Assembly: GCA_000611775.1 (NCBI GenBank)
Contig: KK106985.1
Location: forward strand, 1,970,291-2,034,290
DNA: 64,000 nt
From: Umbilicaria muhlenbergii
Taxonomy: Eukaryota; Ascomycota; Lecanoromycetes; Umbilicariales; Umbilicariaceae
Direction: 5' to 3'
Part shown: positions 48,172 to 60,300 of the stretch, piece after piece
How positions within the stretch are numbered: the first letter of the stretch is position 1
Layout: each line of letters starts with the position of its first letter
Notes under the pieces: model-generated
What the model saw: the letters and a program-made list of their open reading frames with translations, nothing else
What the model was told of the DNA's origin: nothing
Databases searched by the model: none
Translations under genes and position numbers: made by a program

Positions 48172-49248
48172 CTTTGTGCTACCAGTCCTTGAGATAGGAT
48201 GAACGCAAGAGTAAATTCAAGCTTGATAATTAGAAGGTTGACAAATAGTGTGATATATAGTCGGCAGTAGTCAGGTGTCAGTGACTTATTGCAGACGTAA
48301 ATAACTCCAAACTGTTTCACTCCTACAAGGAAGGCACGGAACACGTAGAACGTGAATGGTTCCTTAAGGATCTCAGAACATGAGATTCAGTTCTAGGACT
48401 CATGGCTTTAATATACCTATCTCCATACCTAATTTATTGCATGATAACAACATGAGGCTCCCAGACGTCAATGGAGGCATGTGATTGACAAACACCCTGC
48501 AGCGGGTCCAGCGGATGCAGGCATACACGAGGGCTGATGGGCCATGGCCGCAAAGGATGAGGCATTTTTCTTTCACATCTAGTCGTCGACGATACTGGCC
48601 GTTGAGGGGGCTAGGCGAATCAGCCTCGTTGGTCGCAAGCCTGCGGCATCTCATCAGCGCCCATTGCATAGCCCGCTATGCCCCTCATCTGCACCCCCCA
48701 CTTTAGTCCTACAACGAAAAGCGCAGCATCTCGAGATCGAGACCCCTCATAATTTGAAACCCTGCCGAATTCCCAAAAGTCTGTGGTTCTGAGAGACACG
48801 GTAGCGAGTGACAAGGCTATTCGTAGCCTTGTTCTGTGCAATGGGGCCACCATCTACCCAACCTTAGTTGTCACACTACATGTATCAAACGCTACTGAAG
48901 ACCTATGCCATAGCGATACTTTCTTGCAGCTTCACATAACGCCGCTTTCATAAGCTGTCTGCCTGGAGCACTCCTTCACTGTCTATAATATACTATTCAT
49001 ATCCTGACTCACAACTGCAAAGCCCCACCGAGTCTGACTCTACCGCATGATCCACGCAGGTGCTCCTCCGCATCCTCCAACTTCGACACCACCAGCGCTA
49101 GTATCGTAACCCCTCTTAGGCAAGGCTTTCTCCTGAGTGTCGAACGCAGTGCCCCTCCGAATGGGAGCCGCAGCTTCTGAACCAACCCTCCTGTAAAGTC
49201 AGACTCAAAATCCCACTTGCAAAGCAGCATCCCATCAAACACCTCACC
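48172..49248. promoter_or_regulatory. Divergent intergenic region, flotillin / unknown gene
   Basis: About 1.1 kb between divergent genes, expected to hold both promoters and leaders. Open frames here on both strands are short and unlike any family. No element named with confidence. Confidence 0.5.
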
Positions 49249-49977
49249 ATGGCCTCCTTCAAAGACCCCTCCGCCTCCGACGACGGCATCCCCACCTACG
49301 AAGAGAGCGTCCTCGCCGGCGCAACCACCACCACGGGCTCCGGCGACACCAAATCTCCCCTCCTGCCGGCCTCCCTCCCCAACCAACTAAGCGAAATCCG
49401 CTCCCAACGGATCCACTCCATACTCACCACCTACATCCTCCCACTCCTAACATCCCAAGCCCTCTCCGGTCTCTACAAAACAACCTTCATCCTCCTCCCC
49501 TCCAACCTATCCACTCTCCCCGACACCGCCAGCGACGAAACAGTCGTGGGCTTCCCCTCCGAAGACCACATCCAGCTCGTCCGCCTGCACGGCTCGGAAC
49601 ACAGCCTCGAGTTCTGGCGCCAACCGGCTGTGGTGCGCGAACTAGAAGCCGAACTGAGAGCACGATTGACGGCGAGTGGGCATTGCGTCGAAGAAGAGCA
49701 GCAGCAGCTCAACCCAACGCTAGCGGCACCGACTTCGCCAAAGGGGCCGAAGAGGTCCTTTTTCTCACGCCGTGGATCTGAGAAGAACACGCCTGTTAGC
49801 AGTCCTGTCGGCAGTGCGGGTGACTGGAGTACGCCCAGTTCCGCGTCCCCAGGCACCGGGCAGGTAAGGGTAAAGGTGGGCTTGCAAGACGTGTGCTTAC
49901 GGCTCGTGAGCGAGATGGGGCTTTATGAGACGCGGACAGGCATGGCGGTGGTGGTCGGGGTTGAGATCGGTAGCTAG
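49249..49977 (+). CDS. Conserved-looking fungal protein of unknown function
   Basis: An intronless frame of 242 residues that I cannot assign to a named family. The N-terminus carries DGIPTYEESV, a PTYEE motif common in fungal proteins. A compact central part spans about 45-150 (SQRIHSILTTYILPLLTSQA, YKTTFILLPSNLS and VVGFPSEDHIQLVRLHGSEH, then FWRQPAVVRELEAELRARL). A Ser/Pro/Lys-rich linker (KRSFFSRRGSEKNTP) follows. The C-terminus is short and hydrophobic: KVGLQDVCLRLVSEMGLYET, then GMAVVVGVEIGS. Sequence after the linker appears to return to a folded segment. The start is the first ATG in frame. Coding-like codon use and the length support a real gene; no function is inferred. Confidence 0.75.
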   Translation: MASFKDPSASDDGIPTYEESVLAGATTTTGSGDTKSPLLPASLPNQLSEIRSQRIHSILTTYILPLLTSQALSGLYKTTFILLPSNLSTLPDTASDETVVGFPSEDHIQLVRLHGSEHSLEFWRQPAVVRELEAELRARLTASGHCVEEEQQQLNPTLAAPTSPKGPKRSFFSRRGSEKNTPVSSPVGSAGDWSTPSSASPGTGQVRVKVGLQDVCLRLVSEMGLYETRTGMAVVVGVEIGS

Positions 49978-50183
49978 ACGGCCAATGGAAATTCGAAGGC
50001 CAAGGCGCATTTTGCGTAACGAACCTACAAAGTAAGATGCTCGAAAGGGGGATCAATGACACACGAGATTTCCTCACAGCATGCACCTTCTGCAATGACA
50101 AGGCGCTCGTAGGACTAATACATACAGCGCCATCGCTCCGAACCAGAATGGGAGATTTCTTCCAGTCCTAACCCGCCCCCCGC

Positions 50184-51294
50184 TCATGTGGTCTTTTTCT
50201 TGTCCTCGTACGCCTCCGTAACGTTCAGACCCAACCCATTTGCATCCAGGTACAGCTTATTCTTCCCACCTGCCTCCTGCAATATCGCCGCAATGTTCCT
50301 CGCGTTCTCAATCCTCCTCAAATCAACGTATGATCTTGATTTCTTGATGGCATCACCGATCAGTTCAGCAGAGCGGGCTTCTCCCTGTGCGCGCACAACT
50401 GTGGCTTGCTTCTCCTGGCGGGCTTTGTCGACAACGAAAGCAGCCCGTTGGGCTTCTTGCTGGGCAACTTGCTTGGCTTCAACGGCGGCGGTGAATTCGG
50501 GAGAGAAGGCAAGGTGCTAGAAAGATGGAGTGTTAGGGTCAGATCTTGAGCTAAACATAAAGCGTGTGGAATACGTACGGTTAACGAGACATCATCAAGC
50601 ATGATATTGAACCTCGCGGCCCTCCTTGCCAGGTTCTCTCGTACCAGTCTTGCGACATTCTCACGTTGGGTGATCAGCTGGCTGGCGTTGAACTGCGCCA
50701 CCACGCTTTTGAGAACTTCATTGACGATGGAGGGGAGAACTCGTTCATCATAGTCTGTGCCAAGCGTGCGGTAAATTTGTGGGAGGGCGTCAACGCGAGG
50801 ACGAGAGAGTACACGACAGGTGATGTTAACCATTTGCAAGTCTTTAGTACCGGTCAAAGAGGCTACATTGCGAGGTTTGGCGCGAACGTCGTAGGTTATG
50901 GGTGTTTCGAACCAGGGGACTTTAAAATGGGTTCCTATATGAATCATGAGCAATAGCTCAAGAGACCTTGGTGTGTTGATAATGTTTCATATACCTTCAT
51001 TGTAGATTTGCTGCTGAACACCGCCTATTCTGGTGTACTTGATTGCTCGGTGGCCACCATCGACTACCCAGAGTATTAGCAACCAGTGTCACAGGATCTC
51101 CGGGGGGCAATTTTACCGTTAAAAAGAGCGTTATTCGCTACCAGCGCTCCTCCACCTAGTACTAGGAGAAGACCAGCTCCACCGAATAGATTTCTCGGGT
51201 TGCCTCCAAGACCTTTTCGTCCTTGTTGTTGAGCGTTGGAGAGCGTCTGTTGCAGCTTACGCCATGTCTCTCTTGGATCTGGACCTTGTGACAT
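50184..51294 (-). CDS. PHB2: Prohibitin-2
   Basis: Subunit of the ring-shaped prohibitin complex in the inner mitochondrial membrane. Exons on the minus strand: 51294-51117, 51063-50995, 50934-50579 and 50516-50184, with introns of 53, 60 and 62 bases, giving 311 residues. A basic N-terminus is followed by one transmembrane segment, [21 protein letters not shown] (near 38-58). The PHB domain has [40 protein letters not shown] and [20 protein letters not shown]. The C-terminal coiled coil starts [20 protein letters not shown], then [20 protein letters not shown] and ends AYEDKKKTT. Prohibitin-1 is the alternative, but the extended N-terminus before the helix and the QQQIYNEG-type motif fit PHB2. 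Confidence 0.94.
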
Positions 51295-51628
51295 ATTCTC
51301 TCGTGTGCGCAGCAGGACAGTGGGAAAGCACGTTACAAGGAGAGAGGAAGGTGGCCTCAGGGAGTTGTCGCTGTTGATGGTGGCCTGGGGAAGGCCAAAG
51401 TTTGGGTCGAGGTCGCGTTAGTCCATTTTCGGTACGGCAGACCACAGAAGCTCATGTAGCATTCTCGTGAGCTTTGAAGCAACAGCGTTGTGATTCGCAC
51501 ATCTACATTGAGCTTTACAAGAGAGTTTTTGATCACTGGAAGCCTGCTGTTACAACCTGTAAACTTTGAGTATAGGCTGTATCAAATTCAAGTAACTGCG
51601 CGGTTACTTCCGTAAATTATTCGGCACA
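51295..51628. promoter_or_regulatory. Short bidirectional promoter region, PHB2 / CstF-64
   Basis: Only 334 bases separate the two divergent start codons, so both promoters and leaders must share this stretch. No specific motif was called. Confidence 0.7.
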
Positions 51629-52640
51629 ATGCCGTCGGACAAGCCTGGGAGGGTGGTCTTTATTGGCAACATCCCTTATGGTACGCGGAGAGTAGCCCTT
51701 GAAACAATGGTCAGCTGCTAATGATATTGCAGGCCTCACCGAGGAACAGATCATTCACACTTTCAGCACAGTGGGTCAAGTGTTAAACTTCCGACTCGTG
51801 TACGACAACGAAACCGGACGACCCAAAGGATTCGGCTTCGCAGAGTTCGCGGATACAGATGCAGCAGCTTCAGCAGTACGGAACCTGAACGACTACGAAA
51901 TCATGGGCCGTCAACTGAGAGTAGACTTTTCTCATGAGGGGGGAAAAGAGGATACCGCGCCAGCAGGATACGATGCTCAACCACCACAACCGCCTCAACA
52001 ACATCAAGCCCCGAACGGCTATGGTCGACCAGGCGTGTCCAATGGGCTCCCTCCTCTGCCGCCTGGTGTTGATCTTCAACCGGGTCTCACTTGCCCTGAC
52101 GCAATCTCCAAAACGCTTTCGACCCTTCCCGCACCCCAACTCCTCGACATACTCTCGCAAATGAAAGGCCTAGTCATGGGCGACCCCGCCAAAGCCACCG
52201 AACTCCTGAAACAAGCCCCCCAACTCTCCTACGCCATTTTCCAAGCCCTACTCCTCATGGGCCTGGTCGACACCAGTGTTCTAGCCTCCGTCGTTGAACA
52301 AGCCTCACAACCAGCTCAAGCCCCACCACAAATACCTCCGCCTCGCCCAGCGCCTCAAACTTACCAGCCTCCACCTCAACTCCCACCTCAACCGCAATAT
52401 CCTCAGTTTCCTCAGATGCCAGGTCCCCTACACGTACCGACGCCACCAGTCCAACACCAACCATACCAACCGCCGCCGGTGCCGCAGCAGCAGGCACCGG
52501 CCCCACAACCGCAGCCGATGGGGCAGGAAGAGCTGCTGAAACAGGTCATGGCTATGACACAGCAGCAGATCGACCAGTTGCCGCCGGTGGAACGAAGTCA
52601 GATCATGCTGTTAAGGCAGTCGCTCATGGGCAGATATTAG
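51629..52640 (+). CDS. Cleavage stimulation factor 64 kDa-like RRM protein (CstF-64/Rna15)
   Basis: An mRNA 3'-end processing factor that binds GU-rich downstream elements and works with CstF-77/Rna14. Exons: 51629-51680 and 51733-52640, one 52-base intron (GTACGC..TTGCAG), 319 residues. The RRM fills about 8-86: RNP2 VVFIGNIPY, RNP1 KGFGFAEF and the C-terminal VDFSHEGG. A hinge domain near 145-215 contains SKTLSTLPAPQLLDILSQMK, then LSYAIFQALLLMGLV. It is followed by a Pro/Gln-rich linker (about 75 residues). The C-terminal helical domain reads MTQQQIDQLPPVERSQIMLL and ends RQSLMGRY. Human CSTF2 is longer; fungal proteins have this length. Shares its promoter region with PHB2. Confidence 0.93.
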
Positions 52641-53275
52641 TATCTATTGGGATGGTTTGTTTGCAAAATCGTGCTGGCGCGAAGGGAGCTCATCGACAAT
52701 CAGCGCAAGAGCGCGACAAAGGGCATTTCAAGGCGTACGGATGAGCACAGTAATCCGGTGGGGATCTAACGCGTGGTTTATGTGGTTGTGATCATACACC
52801 AAGATTAGGTATCCATCCCTAAGACGCCTCTAATCTACGAAGCTGTACAAGCCATGATTTTTACGTCATCGGCAAACGCCTGTCTGCTAGGCGTATCATC
52901 AGATCAAGCGGCAGCCCTTGCGCATAGAGATCAACAATGAAAAGCTCAGTTTTCGCTCAAGTGAAATGACGAGTGCGAATGGTGAGCATGAAGATCTGGG
53001 GATATTCAGCAGCAGATCACTACTAAGAAGCACATTGACGTCCAGTGAACCAAAAGGTGCAATTCATCGACTTCTACTGGGGAATCCGTGGAACTTATCC
53101 TCTTCACATACAACCCGTCAATGTCATGACATGGGAAGGGCGATCCATATCTGACAATGACCACTAGATTTGATACTGCACCTGCCACTGCAAATCATCC
53201 CTAGAGTCCCCCAACCCACAAACCCCGCACACGCAACCACACCCCAGCTTCTTGGCTTCCCACCCCGCCCCAGCA
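52641..53275. other. Convergent 3' intergenic region, CstF-64 / SDR gene
   Basis: About 635 bases with a C-rich low-complexity stretch at the SDR side (53170-53290). Expected to hold both 3' ends. Nothing else seen. Confidence 0.55.
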
Positions 53276-54480
53276 TCACCCATCCACCACCCCCTCCCCA
53301 TCCCCCTCGCCCCCCCTCCCCGTCCACGCCCTCATCCCGCCCCCCAGCGAATTCCTCATGATCGTCTGCAACCAAAGCGGCCACGCCCTAAACCCCGGCA
53401 ACCCCAGCCACCTCAGCGCCTCCGGCAGCACCACCTTCCCACTCGTCCCACTCATAATCTTCTCAAAAATCGCCTCGGCCACAGTCTCAACCTCCAGCAC
53501 CGGCAGCACGAACCGATCCCCCTGCTCATACCCCCGCGTCATAGGCGTCGCCACCCAATTCGGCGTCACGCACACCGTCCGCACCTTGGGCGCGTTATAC
53601 GTGCATTTGAGCTCGGCGGCGAGGCCTTCGTGGAGCGCCAGGGCGCCGGCTTTGGTGCAGGCGTAGTCGACGAGGTGGGGGACGGAGGTGTGGGCGGCCA
53701 TGGAGGCGACGGTCACGATCATGCCGTGGTTGGCGGCGATGAGGGGGTGGAGGAAGGTGCGGAGGAGGCGGAAGTGGGAGAGGAGGTTGACGGCGAAGGT
53801 GCGGTGGGTGCTGGATTCGGTGCCGTCGAGAATCGTCTTTCCGGTGGCGATGCCGGCGTTGTTTACGAGGATTGTGGGCATGCCGTGGGAGGAGCGGATT
53901 TCGGAGGCGGTTTGGGTGACGGCGGAGGGGTCGGTGATGTCGCAGTTGTAGAAGTGGACGTTGGATGTTACTAGGGGAGGGAGTGTTAGGCCGGGTGTGA
54001 GTTGTATGGACAGGGGCTTTGAAGGTGGGCTTACTGTCTTCGAAGGATAAGGGCTGGATGTCTAGCACGATTGTCTTTATCCCTCTCTCTGCCAACAGAA
54101 GCACCAAGGCTTTCCCAATACCATCACTTCCCCCCGTGACGAGAACGATCTCTTTGCTCCAGTCATACTTGTCTCCCTGCCAATTATCCAAGACCCCTCT
54201 GTTCAAGATCCCGTTGGCCCAGCGCACGAGACCCAGGTACAGCAGAAGCTTGAGCCGTTTAAAGGCCGTCGGATGGCGAAACTGCAAATCCTGGCCTTTG
54301 CGGTGGTAGTAGGCATACAATACAAGCGGAAGGGTTAGGGCAGGGTTGAGCGCGGTCTTCTTGATCAGTCCACCCAGGACGTCGGCCGTGAAACCTACAG
54401 CGGGAGCAAATCAGCGAGCATCAACCTAAACGCTACTGGTGCATACCTTCGCGCGGCAGCAAGGCTCTTCTGCCAGGCAT
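53276..54480 (-). CDS. Short-chain dehydrogenase/reductase, membrane-anchored (SDR16C-like)
   Basis: An NAD(P)-dependent oxidoreductase of unknown substrate; the family includes retinol dehydrogenases. Exons on the minus strand: 54480-54447, 54394-54035 and 53970-53276; introns of 52 and 64 bases; 362 residues. The N-terminus (MPGRRALLPREG-FTADVLGG) leads into a hydrophobic segment (LNPALTLPLVLYAYY). The Rossmann signature is TGGSDGIG (98-105), then CDITD, LVNNAG (near 166-171), catalytic Ser221 in VASMA, and Tyr234-Lys238 in DYACTK. The C-terminal region has ATPMTRGYEQ and ends in a Gly-rich tail. The active-site residues are complete. Assignment to SDR is firm; substrate class is a guess. 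Confidence 0.88.
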
Positions 54481-55561
54481 TGTGGTTTTTGCTTTTCGGT
54501 CTCCAGGCAAACTCGGATGCGAAGAAAGATCATGCAATGCGGTAATTGGAAGAGGGGGCAAGGCAGGCGCTGCGAAGCCTGTTGTTGTCAGATTACCAGC
54601 GGGACCGAGGGACGAGCTGAAGCGCCCCGCCGGCTGCTGCGGGGGACCACGATCCAGCGCTTGGCGCAATCTGGCATCGTGATTTGCGGAGTTAGCACAG
54701 CAGGATGCAGCCTCGCAGCGTGGCTTGGCCGTGCTGGGGATGGCCCAGATGGGGTGAGGATGCGGCCAGCCAGAGGTTGGGAATAAGCGACGTCGTTATC
54801 GAGGCACACCATGACATCGAAATGGCTGCATCCTCTCTATTAGTCAATAACGAGAACGACATCCCCGATGCTTCGTATCAATTATTGCGAATGTAAAATT
54901 TGTGGAGATTAAGGGCTGCTTATCTGTCCTGGTTGTTAAGTGGTCGATGGGGAAGGTCCCTTGGCTGCGTATACAATACAGACAGCCACTGGTTTCGTCC
55001 CTACGCCTGCTTGCACCTTCAATTCGAATGGTAATCCCTGGGCGGAGGACCACCTCGATATCTCAAGGCGATGAGAGGGTGTCAAGAGAGTTTGGTTTGC
55101 AGATGTTAGGAGGTCAGTGAGCTATACACTCTGCATACTTGAAATTACTGGATACCAGATTTCATGGCCAATCTGCATTTCGCTCTATCAGACACTGCTT
55201 TATCAGACACTGCGCCTGATATCACTCCCTTTGTCACATGCTTGGAAGAGGACGAGTGGAGTGGCACAGCGACGGGGGAAGGAGCTCTGAAGACCATTAT
55301 TCTTCGCACGGCCTTGGGTGGATAAGATCTGCTCCAACTGGATCCTCCCATATAGAGAATAAAATAGATGTTGGTGGCAATGTATGCCAAATTTGCAATC
55401 CCGGGCACATTGAAGCGAGTGATTGCACAGGGGAATCACTGTCGAGAAAGAATTAGATCCAAATGCTAGATCAGGAGAAGAAGCGAATCACGCCCAGCCA
55501 CCAAATGCCACGTTCCTCGTCACCCTTGGCCTTCCATGTACCGACGTCCATTGGCACTCCT
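54481..55561. other. Intergenic, SDR promoter and Ser/Thr-rich gene 3' end
   Basis: About 1.08 kb between two leftward genes. Short frames on both strands lack domains. Expected to hold the SDR promoter. Nothing else seen. Confidence 0.5.
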
Positions 55562-57352
55562 CTACTCGTAAGCATATTCATCATCGGTCCCGTAGCCGTA
55601 CGACGATGGAGTGTCCCACTTGAACATAGATTAGCAATCTGGTCTTGACGCAAAGGTGGGGTTTTGCACTTACGCCCTTGGCCTTATGCGGCTTGCGATG
55701 ATGCCAGAAATATTCGCTCGGCTCACTTTTGGTGTAACTCGCCGGCGTGAATTTCGACGTAGTGGATTTAGTGCTTGTGTGCAATGTTGTCGGGATCGAC
55801 GACGTAGTGGAGGTTCCCGTCGCTCCAGTCGCTGCAGCTACGCTGCTGGATGAGTTGAACGTAGCAGAGAACGACGAACTAGCCGCGGTAGTGCTGGCAG
55901 TGGAAGAGCTTGTGTTGGCCGGTGTGCTCGCGCTAGCCACACCTGCCGTAGAGCTCAGATTAAAGCTAGGGCTGGGACTCGCGCTGACGGCGCCAGCCGT
56001 AGAGCTTGCAGATGGAGTGGGTAAAGATGAAGAGTAAGGATAAAAGGGAGCTGAACTTGCTCCTGAAGCACCGGCTACAGAAGTCGAGTTGTAGCTGATT
56101 GGAGAGCTTGCGCTGGCAGCCGCCCCGAGAGAACTTACGGAGGTCGCGGATGGAGAACTTGATACCGCTGTACCAAGGGTAGCCGAGGCCAAAGTCGAGG
56201 TCGTGTTCGTGAACAGAGGGCCCAAAGTGCTTGAAGAGCTCAAAGAAGTGGTCGTACTATTAGAAGCTTCAACCGGTCCTCCGGTTGAGGCCGTGGAGGG
56301 GGCCGTCGGGTAAGGTCCGTAAAAGGAGAGATACTTGGAGGTTGAAGTCGAGTTTGGTGAGCTCGACGAGATGAATGACAGTGCTCCTGCAGTCGAGCCG
56401 GGAGCGGTCACTGTGGGTATACCTGTGCCCGCGGACGCCGAGCTACCTGTAGGACCGATGGCCGAAGAATTGGGATAGAAAGGAATGGCTGACACAAGTG
56501 AAGTACCACCACCAGTGCTGAGTGGACCGGTTACGCTTCCACTAGGAACGCCTGTGGATAAAGGTAAGGCCGAAACAGAAGAGTAGAAGCTGGCGGTACC
56601 AATGGGCGTGCTTGTGTTTGCTGGTATTGCACTACTTGCAGTTGCACCCGTCGCACCGGCGGTACTACCTATAGGACCGGCAGTGGAGGAAGAGTTCGGG
56701 AAAAATGGAGACGCCGAAACCACTGAAGCACTACCACCCGTGCTAAGCGGACCGGCTATGCTTCCACTAGGAATGCCAGTGGATAATGGCAATGGTGGGT
56801 AGGATATAGCGGTACCGATGGTTGTAGAATTTGGGAAAAGAGCAGATGCCGACACGACTGAAGAACTGCCACCCGTGCTGAGCGGACCCGCTACGCTCCC
56901 GCTAGAGCCACCAGTCGAAAGGGAAATAGTACCAGAAGAATTGAGATAGATCGGTGCTCCAGTGCTGAATCCGGTGGGTTTGGCCGCGCTACTCAGGGTG
57001 TATGGGTTGAAGGGTGGAGGAGTGTGTGAGCTGTTGGCACAACGGGGTTCATTTTGTTGGGCTAAAGCTATGTCAGCAAAGCCTGGTATACACAAGTTCC
57101 AATGGCGCTCAGTGCAGCAAGTGGTGAGGCTTTTGGATATTCGAGTATTGGAAGTGGTGTGAAGCATGTAGGATCCTGTTGGAGGGGGCTTGGGACAGGA
57201 GGCTACCCCCCAACGACGGAAGACACACCATACAAAAGGCATCCATGGACCATCAAGCGTGTAAAGGAATCTTCTTGTCACTCACCAGGCTCTGGTTCTG
57301 CGAAGGCAATGGAGAGGACCCCGCTCACTGGTAGTAGTGTGAGAAGACGCAT
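55562..57352 (-). CDS. Secreted Ser/Thr-rich repeat protein (cell-wall or adhesin-like)
   Basis: A predicted secreted low-complexity protein of unknown role. Exons on the minus strand: 57352-57286, 57067-55674 and 55618-55562, with introns of 218 and 55 bases; 505 residues. Exon 1 encodes a signal peptide, MRLLTLLPVSGVLSIAFA, which the continuous frame of exon 2 lacks. After a Cys- and Pro-containing head (NEPRCANSSHTPPPFNPY) come about 400 residues rich in Ser, Thr, Ala and Gly. They include at least three imperfect repeats of the type LSTGxxSGSxxGPLSTGG. Exon 3 changes the end to WDTPSSYGYGTDDEYAYE; a Tyr/Asp-rich tail like this is compact and looks conserved. There is no clear GPI signal. 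Many O-glycosylation sites are expected. Confidence 0.78.
56300..56930 (-). repeat. Imperfect protein-level repeats in the Ser/Thr-rich gene
   Basis: Three clear copies of a segment reading PLSTG(x)PSGS(V/I)(A/T)GPLSTGG(x)SxVSAxxFxPNSS or close to it. The copies lie about 100-130 residues or fewer apart, and neighbouring unit remnants are visible. Confidence 0.75.
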
Positions 57353-60300
57353 CGTCAATGGAGAGTCAGCTGCTTTGTTAGTAACGAACGTGAACTGCTT
57401 GAAGCAAACGACAATGAAACAGCGATCTTGTGGGGGAGAAAACGGCGTAACAACTGCCGGGGGGCCATCTTATACGGACCCAAATCCAGGTGCCGAGCAT
57501 ATCCATGAACCCTGGTGACCTCACACATGGCCCGCTGGGTGTGATGATCCTCCAATATCCCCCTTGGTGCAGCGTACCGTACAAACAGAACCGAGAAATT
57601 ACGACCTGGACATCGACGTGATCTGCTATGCATCCTCTTCCCTGGCCGTTTACCTCCAGAACCATGGTACTCCTACAGAAAGCCCCTTGGCGTTGGCGGA
57701 GCGCCGCATTAGCCCGGCTTACTTGCTGTGTGAAAGTCCATATCAAGCAAGATAAGCAGTACAAGATCGCTCTTCTGAGTGTGTATGATATTCTCCGAAA
57801 AAGCAAACTTTGCCTGGGCAGGGAACGTATCAAGAAAGCAGAACGGTAGGCTTTTTACCCTTGATGTCGTGCAACACGCAAGGCATAACTGGGATGGACT
57901 ATTTGGGACATGACAAGTTCCGACAGCGAGCATGCAGAACGTTGCATCTGTTTCATGTCGACGTAAAGAGCCGCTCCCGTTGCCAATGGTCCAGTCCCTC
58001 CATCCCAGTCAGGTACGAGCCAATGGGGCTGGCCGTAGGACCAGACCGCTGGCAAAGTGCAGATGCAAGATTAAGAAGCGAGCGCCTGCTTTTTGACGAA
58101 TGTCAAGGATCATGGGTGTGCATTGCATACAATAAAGCACATCCGAGTGGAGAGGGACTGTTGGGGCTGTCTGCGGACCACCCAAAGTCCCATGTGTCAA
58201 AACCACACCCACGCAGCGCGGACACGTAGTCGCTGGAGGCGTTCGCAGAATGTTGGAGAGGTCACAAAACGGGGAGGAGGCTAGAGAGGTGTGCGGCCAT
58301 AGGGAGGCACTGAGGTGCGGTCGATGTGATATTACTCCATTGAGTTTTCCAACCGGTGTAACGTTTGCCTTCCATGCTTCTTGCCGCTTGCACCACGTCT
58401 TGCCAACGTTGCACATTATCAACGACCCCTGTTCGATCCGACATTACGTTGACAGCTCATATTCTGTGTACAAACAAGCGGACATGTTGGATCTGGATGA
58501 CAAAGCCGTCAGAATCGTCGAGATCGCGGCATCGTTCCGGATCACATCTACTCCTGACTTAAGGCATGATCTAAGACACGGCATATCCCCGGCAGGGGCA
58601 CCTTCATATCGAGTTGAAATTTCTGACCGGAAGAACCTGACGGGACCCTTGACAGTAGATCGGTGATGTAGTAGTCGCAAGGAGTGCACTTGGTGACTCG
58701 ATAATTCTCAAACAACTGCGAGCTTGGTCCTCTTCAGTCGTCCTGATATATCAAGGGGCTCTTTCGAGGAGACTGCCAATCAATGTGATGGTGCGCTAGC
58801 CGGCCATGCCGAGTGAGTCCTTGAACCCAACAGGAAACCTGCATGCCAACACTTTGCGATCAGACAGTATGCAAGGTACAAACACTGAGATACTCCTCAT
58901 GCGTAACATGTGGCGGAAGCTCTGTGACGTTAGACCAAGGACATATTGACAGCTGCTACGACGAGCCAGATTAAGCGGCCGTTGTCAGCTTGGGGATCCC
59001 TCAATGACTCAACAGCAGAAATCTACAATTTGGGACTGTTATGAGTGCGAGATGTACGAGTCATTGAGCAATGCGCCCTACCAGTGGCAAATCTTCGGAT
59101 TCCTGGTTCTCGTCGTTCGGCGTCGATCCATGGAGTGTCGTGGCGGGCTTCAGGCATAGCACGTAAACTCAAAAGGCGTAACCTTACCTTACTCCGAGTA
59201 TCCCTGGCCATGGCCCTGGCCCTGGTCCCCCTGGTCCCCTTTTTGCTGCATGGAAGGTTTATTTTGTCGGCAATCGTACCAAAGTTGGCCTCTGTACGCC
59301 TCGAGCATAGCTCCAATTCTACTTCGAGCCGACGATGTACAAAGTTCCCTTACCGCTGGATACAGCCCCGGCTGTCTCGGATTTCCAATGTCCCTTGCCT
59401 TGTTTCCAGTGGGAATTATTGATGACTCCATGCGACTCTCCTCACTTGATGAGTGGGTCTTATTATGCCATGATCCTAGCCACCCCACCCTGCAGCTTTC
59501 AGCCGTTTTCTTAGTGACGATCACCGGACTCCTTTAGCCCAGGGTTGGCGGAGGTTTCCCCAGTGTGCTATTGAAGTCCGATGATCACCAGCTCAGTGTT
59601 CATGATAGTACTTTCCATCTTCCCAGCGCTCACTGCACGCTATTTGCTTTCTGAAAAACCACTTGATCATTCTCGAATACAGCCAAACTCCTCATTTCCT
59701 CTCCTCCCACAACCCTCAACCCAAGTAACCTAGGAGTACCAGGAGGATCACCATTGCCGAAAACATCTGCCATCTAGCCTTGGGACTTACGGGTAGCCCT
59801 TCAGGTATCTCTTCGGCGTATCGTATAGTATTGCCCCTCATGTCCCAAAACCTGGCTATATCATCTTCCGGCTGTCTGGCTTTCGAGTTCCTACCCATTG
59901 TCATACTCACCGACACAGAGGCAGCGAGCGGAGTGGCAATGAGGAAGAGTCCCAAAACACTGCCGAAAGCCCTCAAGCGACAGTACCTGTCCGTTCCTGT
60001 CGTCTTACCACGGAGTCCTCATTCAGCGTCTTGCCATAGAACGGACACCGAAAACAGAACCAGTAACGACAGTTACCTCAAGGCGCGAAATAGACATGAG
60101 AGCTGTCACACTTGGCTAACGCTGCAATATGACATAATGTGGGAGGTGATCCATGATGGTGCTGTCTCCGGCAAATACGTAGGATTTCATAGCAGATGTA
60201 TTAAAGGGAAGAGCACATGGCCATCTCGTTACAACGAGAACAAGGACCTGAGGCGCCTCAGCACATTGTAACAACATGGTCCAAATCGAGATGCGTGATG

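Noticed and set aside
53595-54000. His/Arg/Pro-rich continuation of a minus-strand frame past the SDR second exon
   Set aside because: It is the result of reading through a normal 64-base intron into the wrong frame of exon 3; splicing restores the SDR fold.
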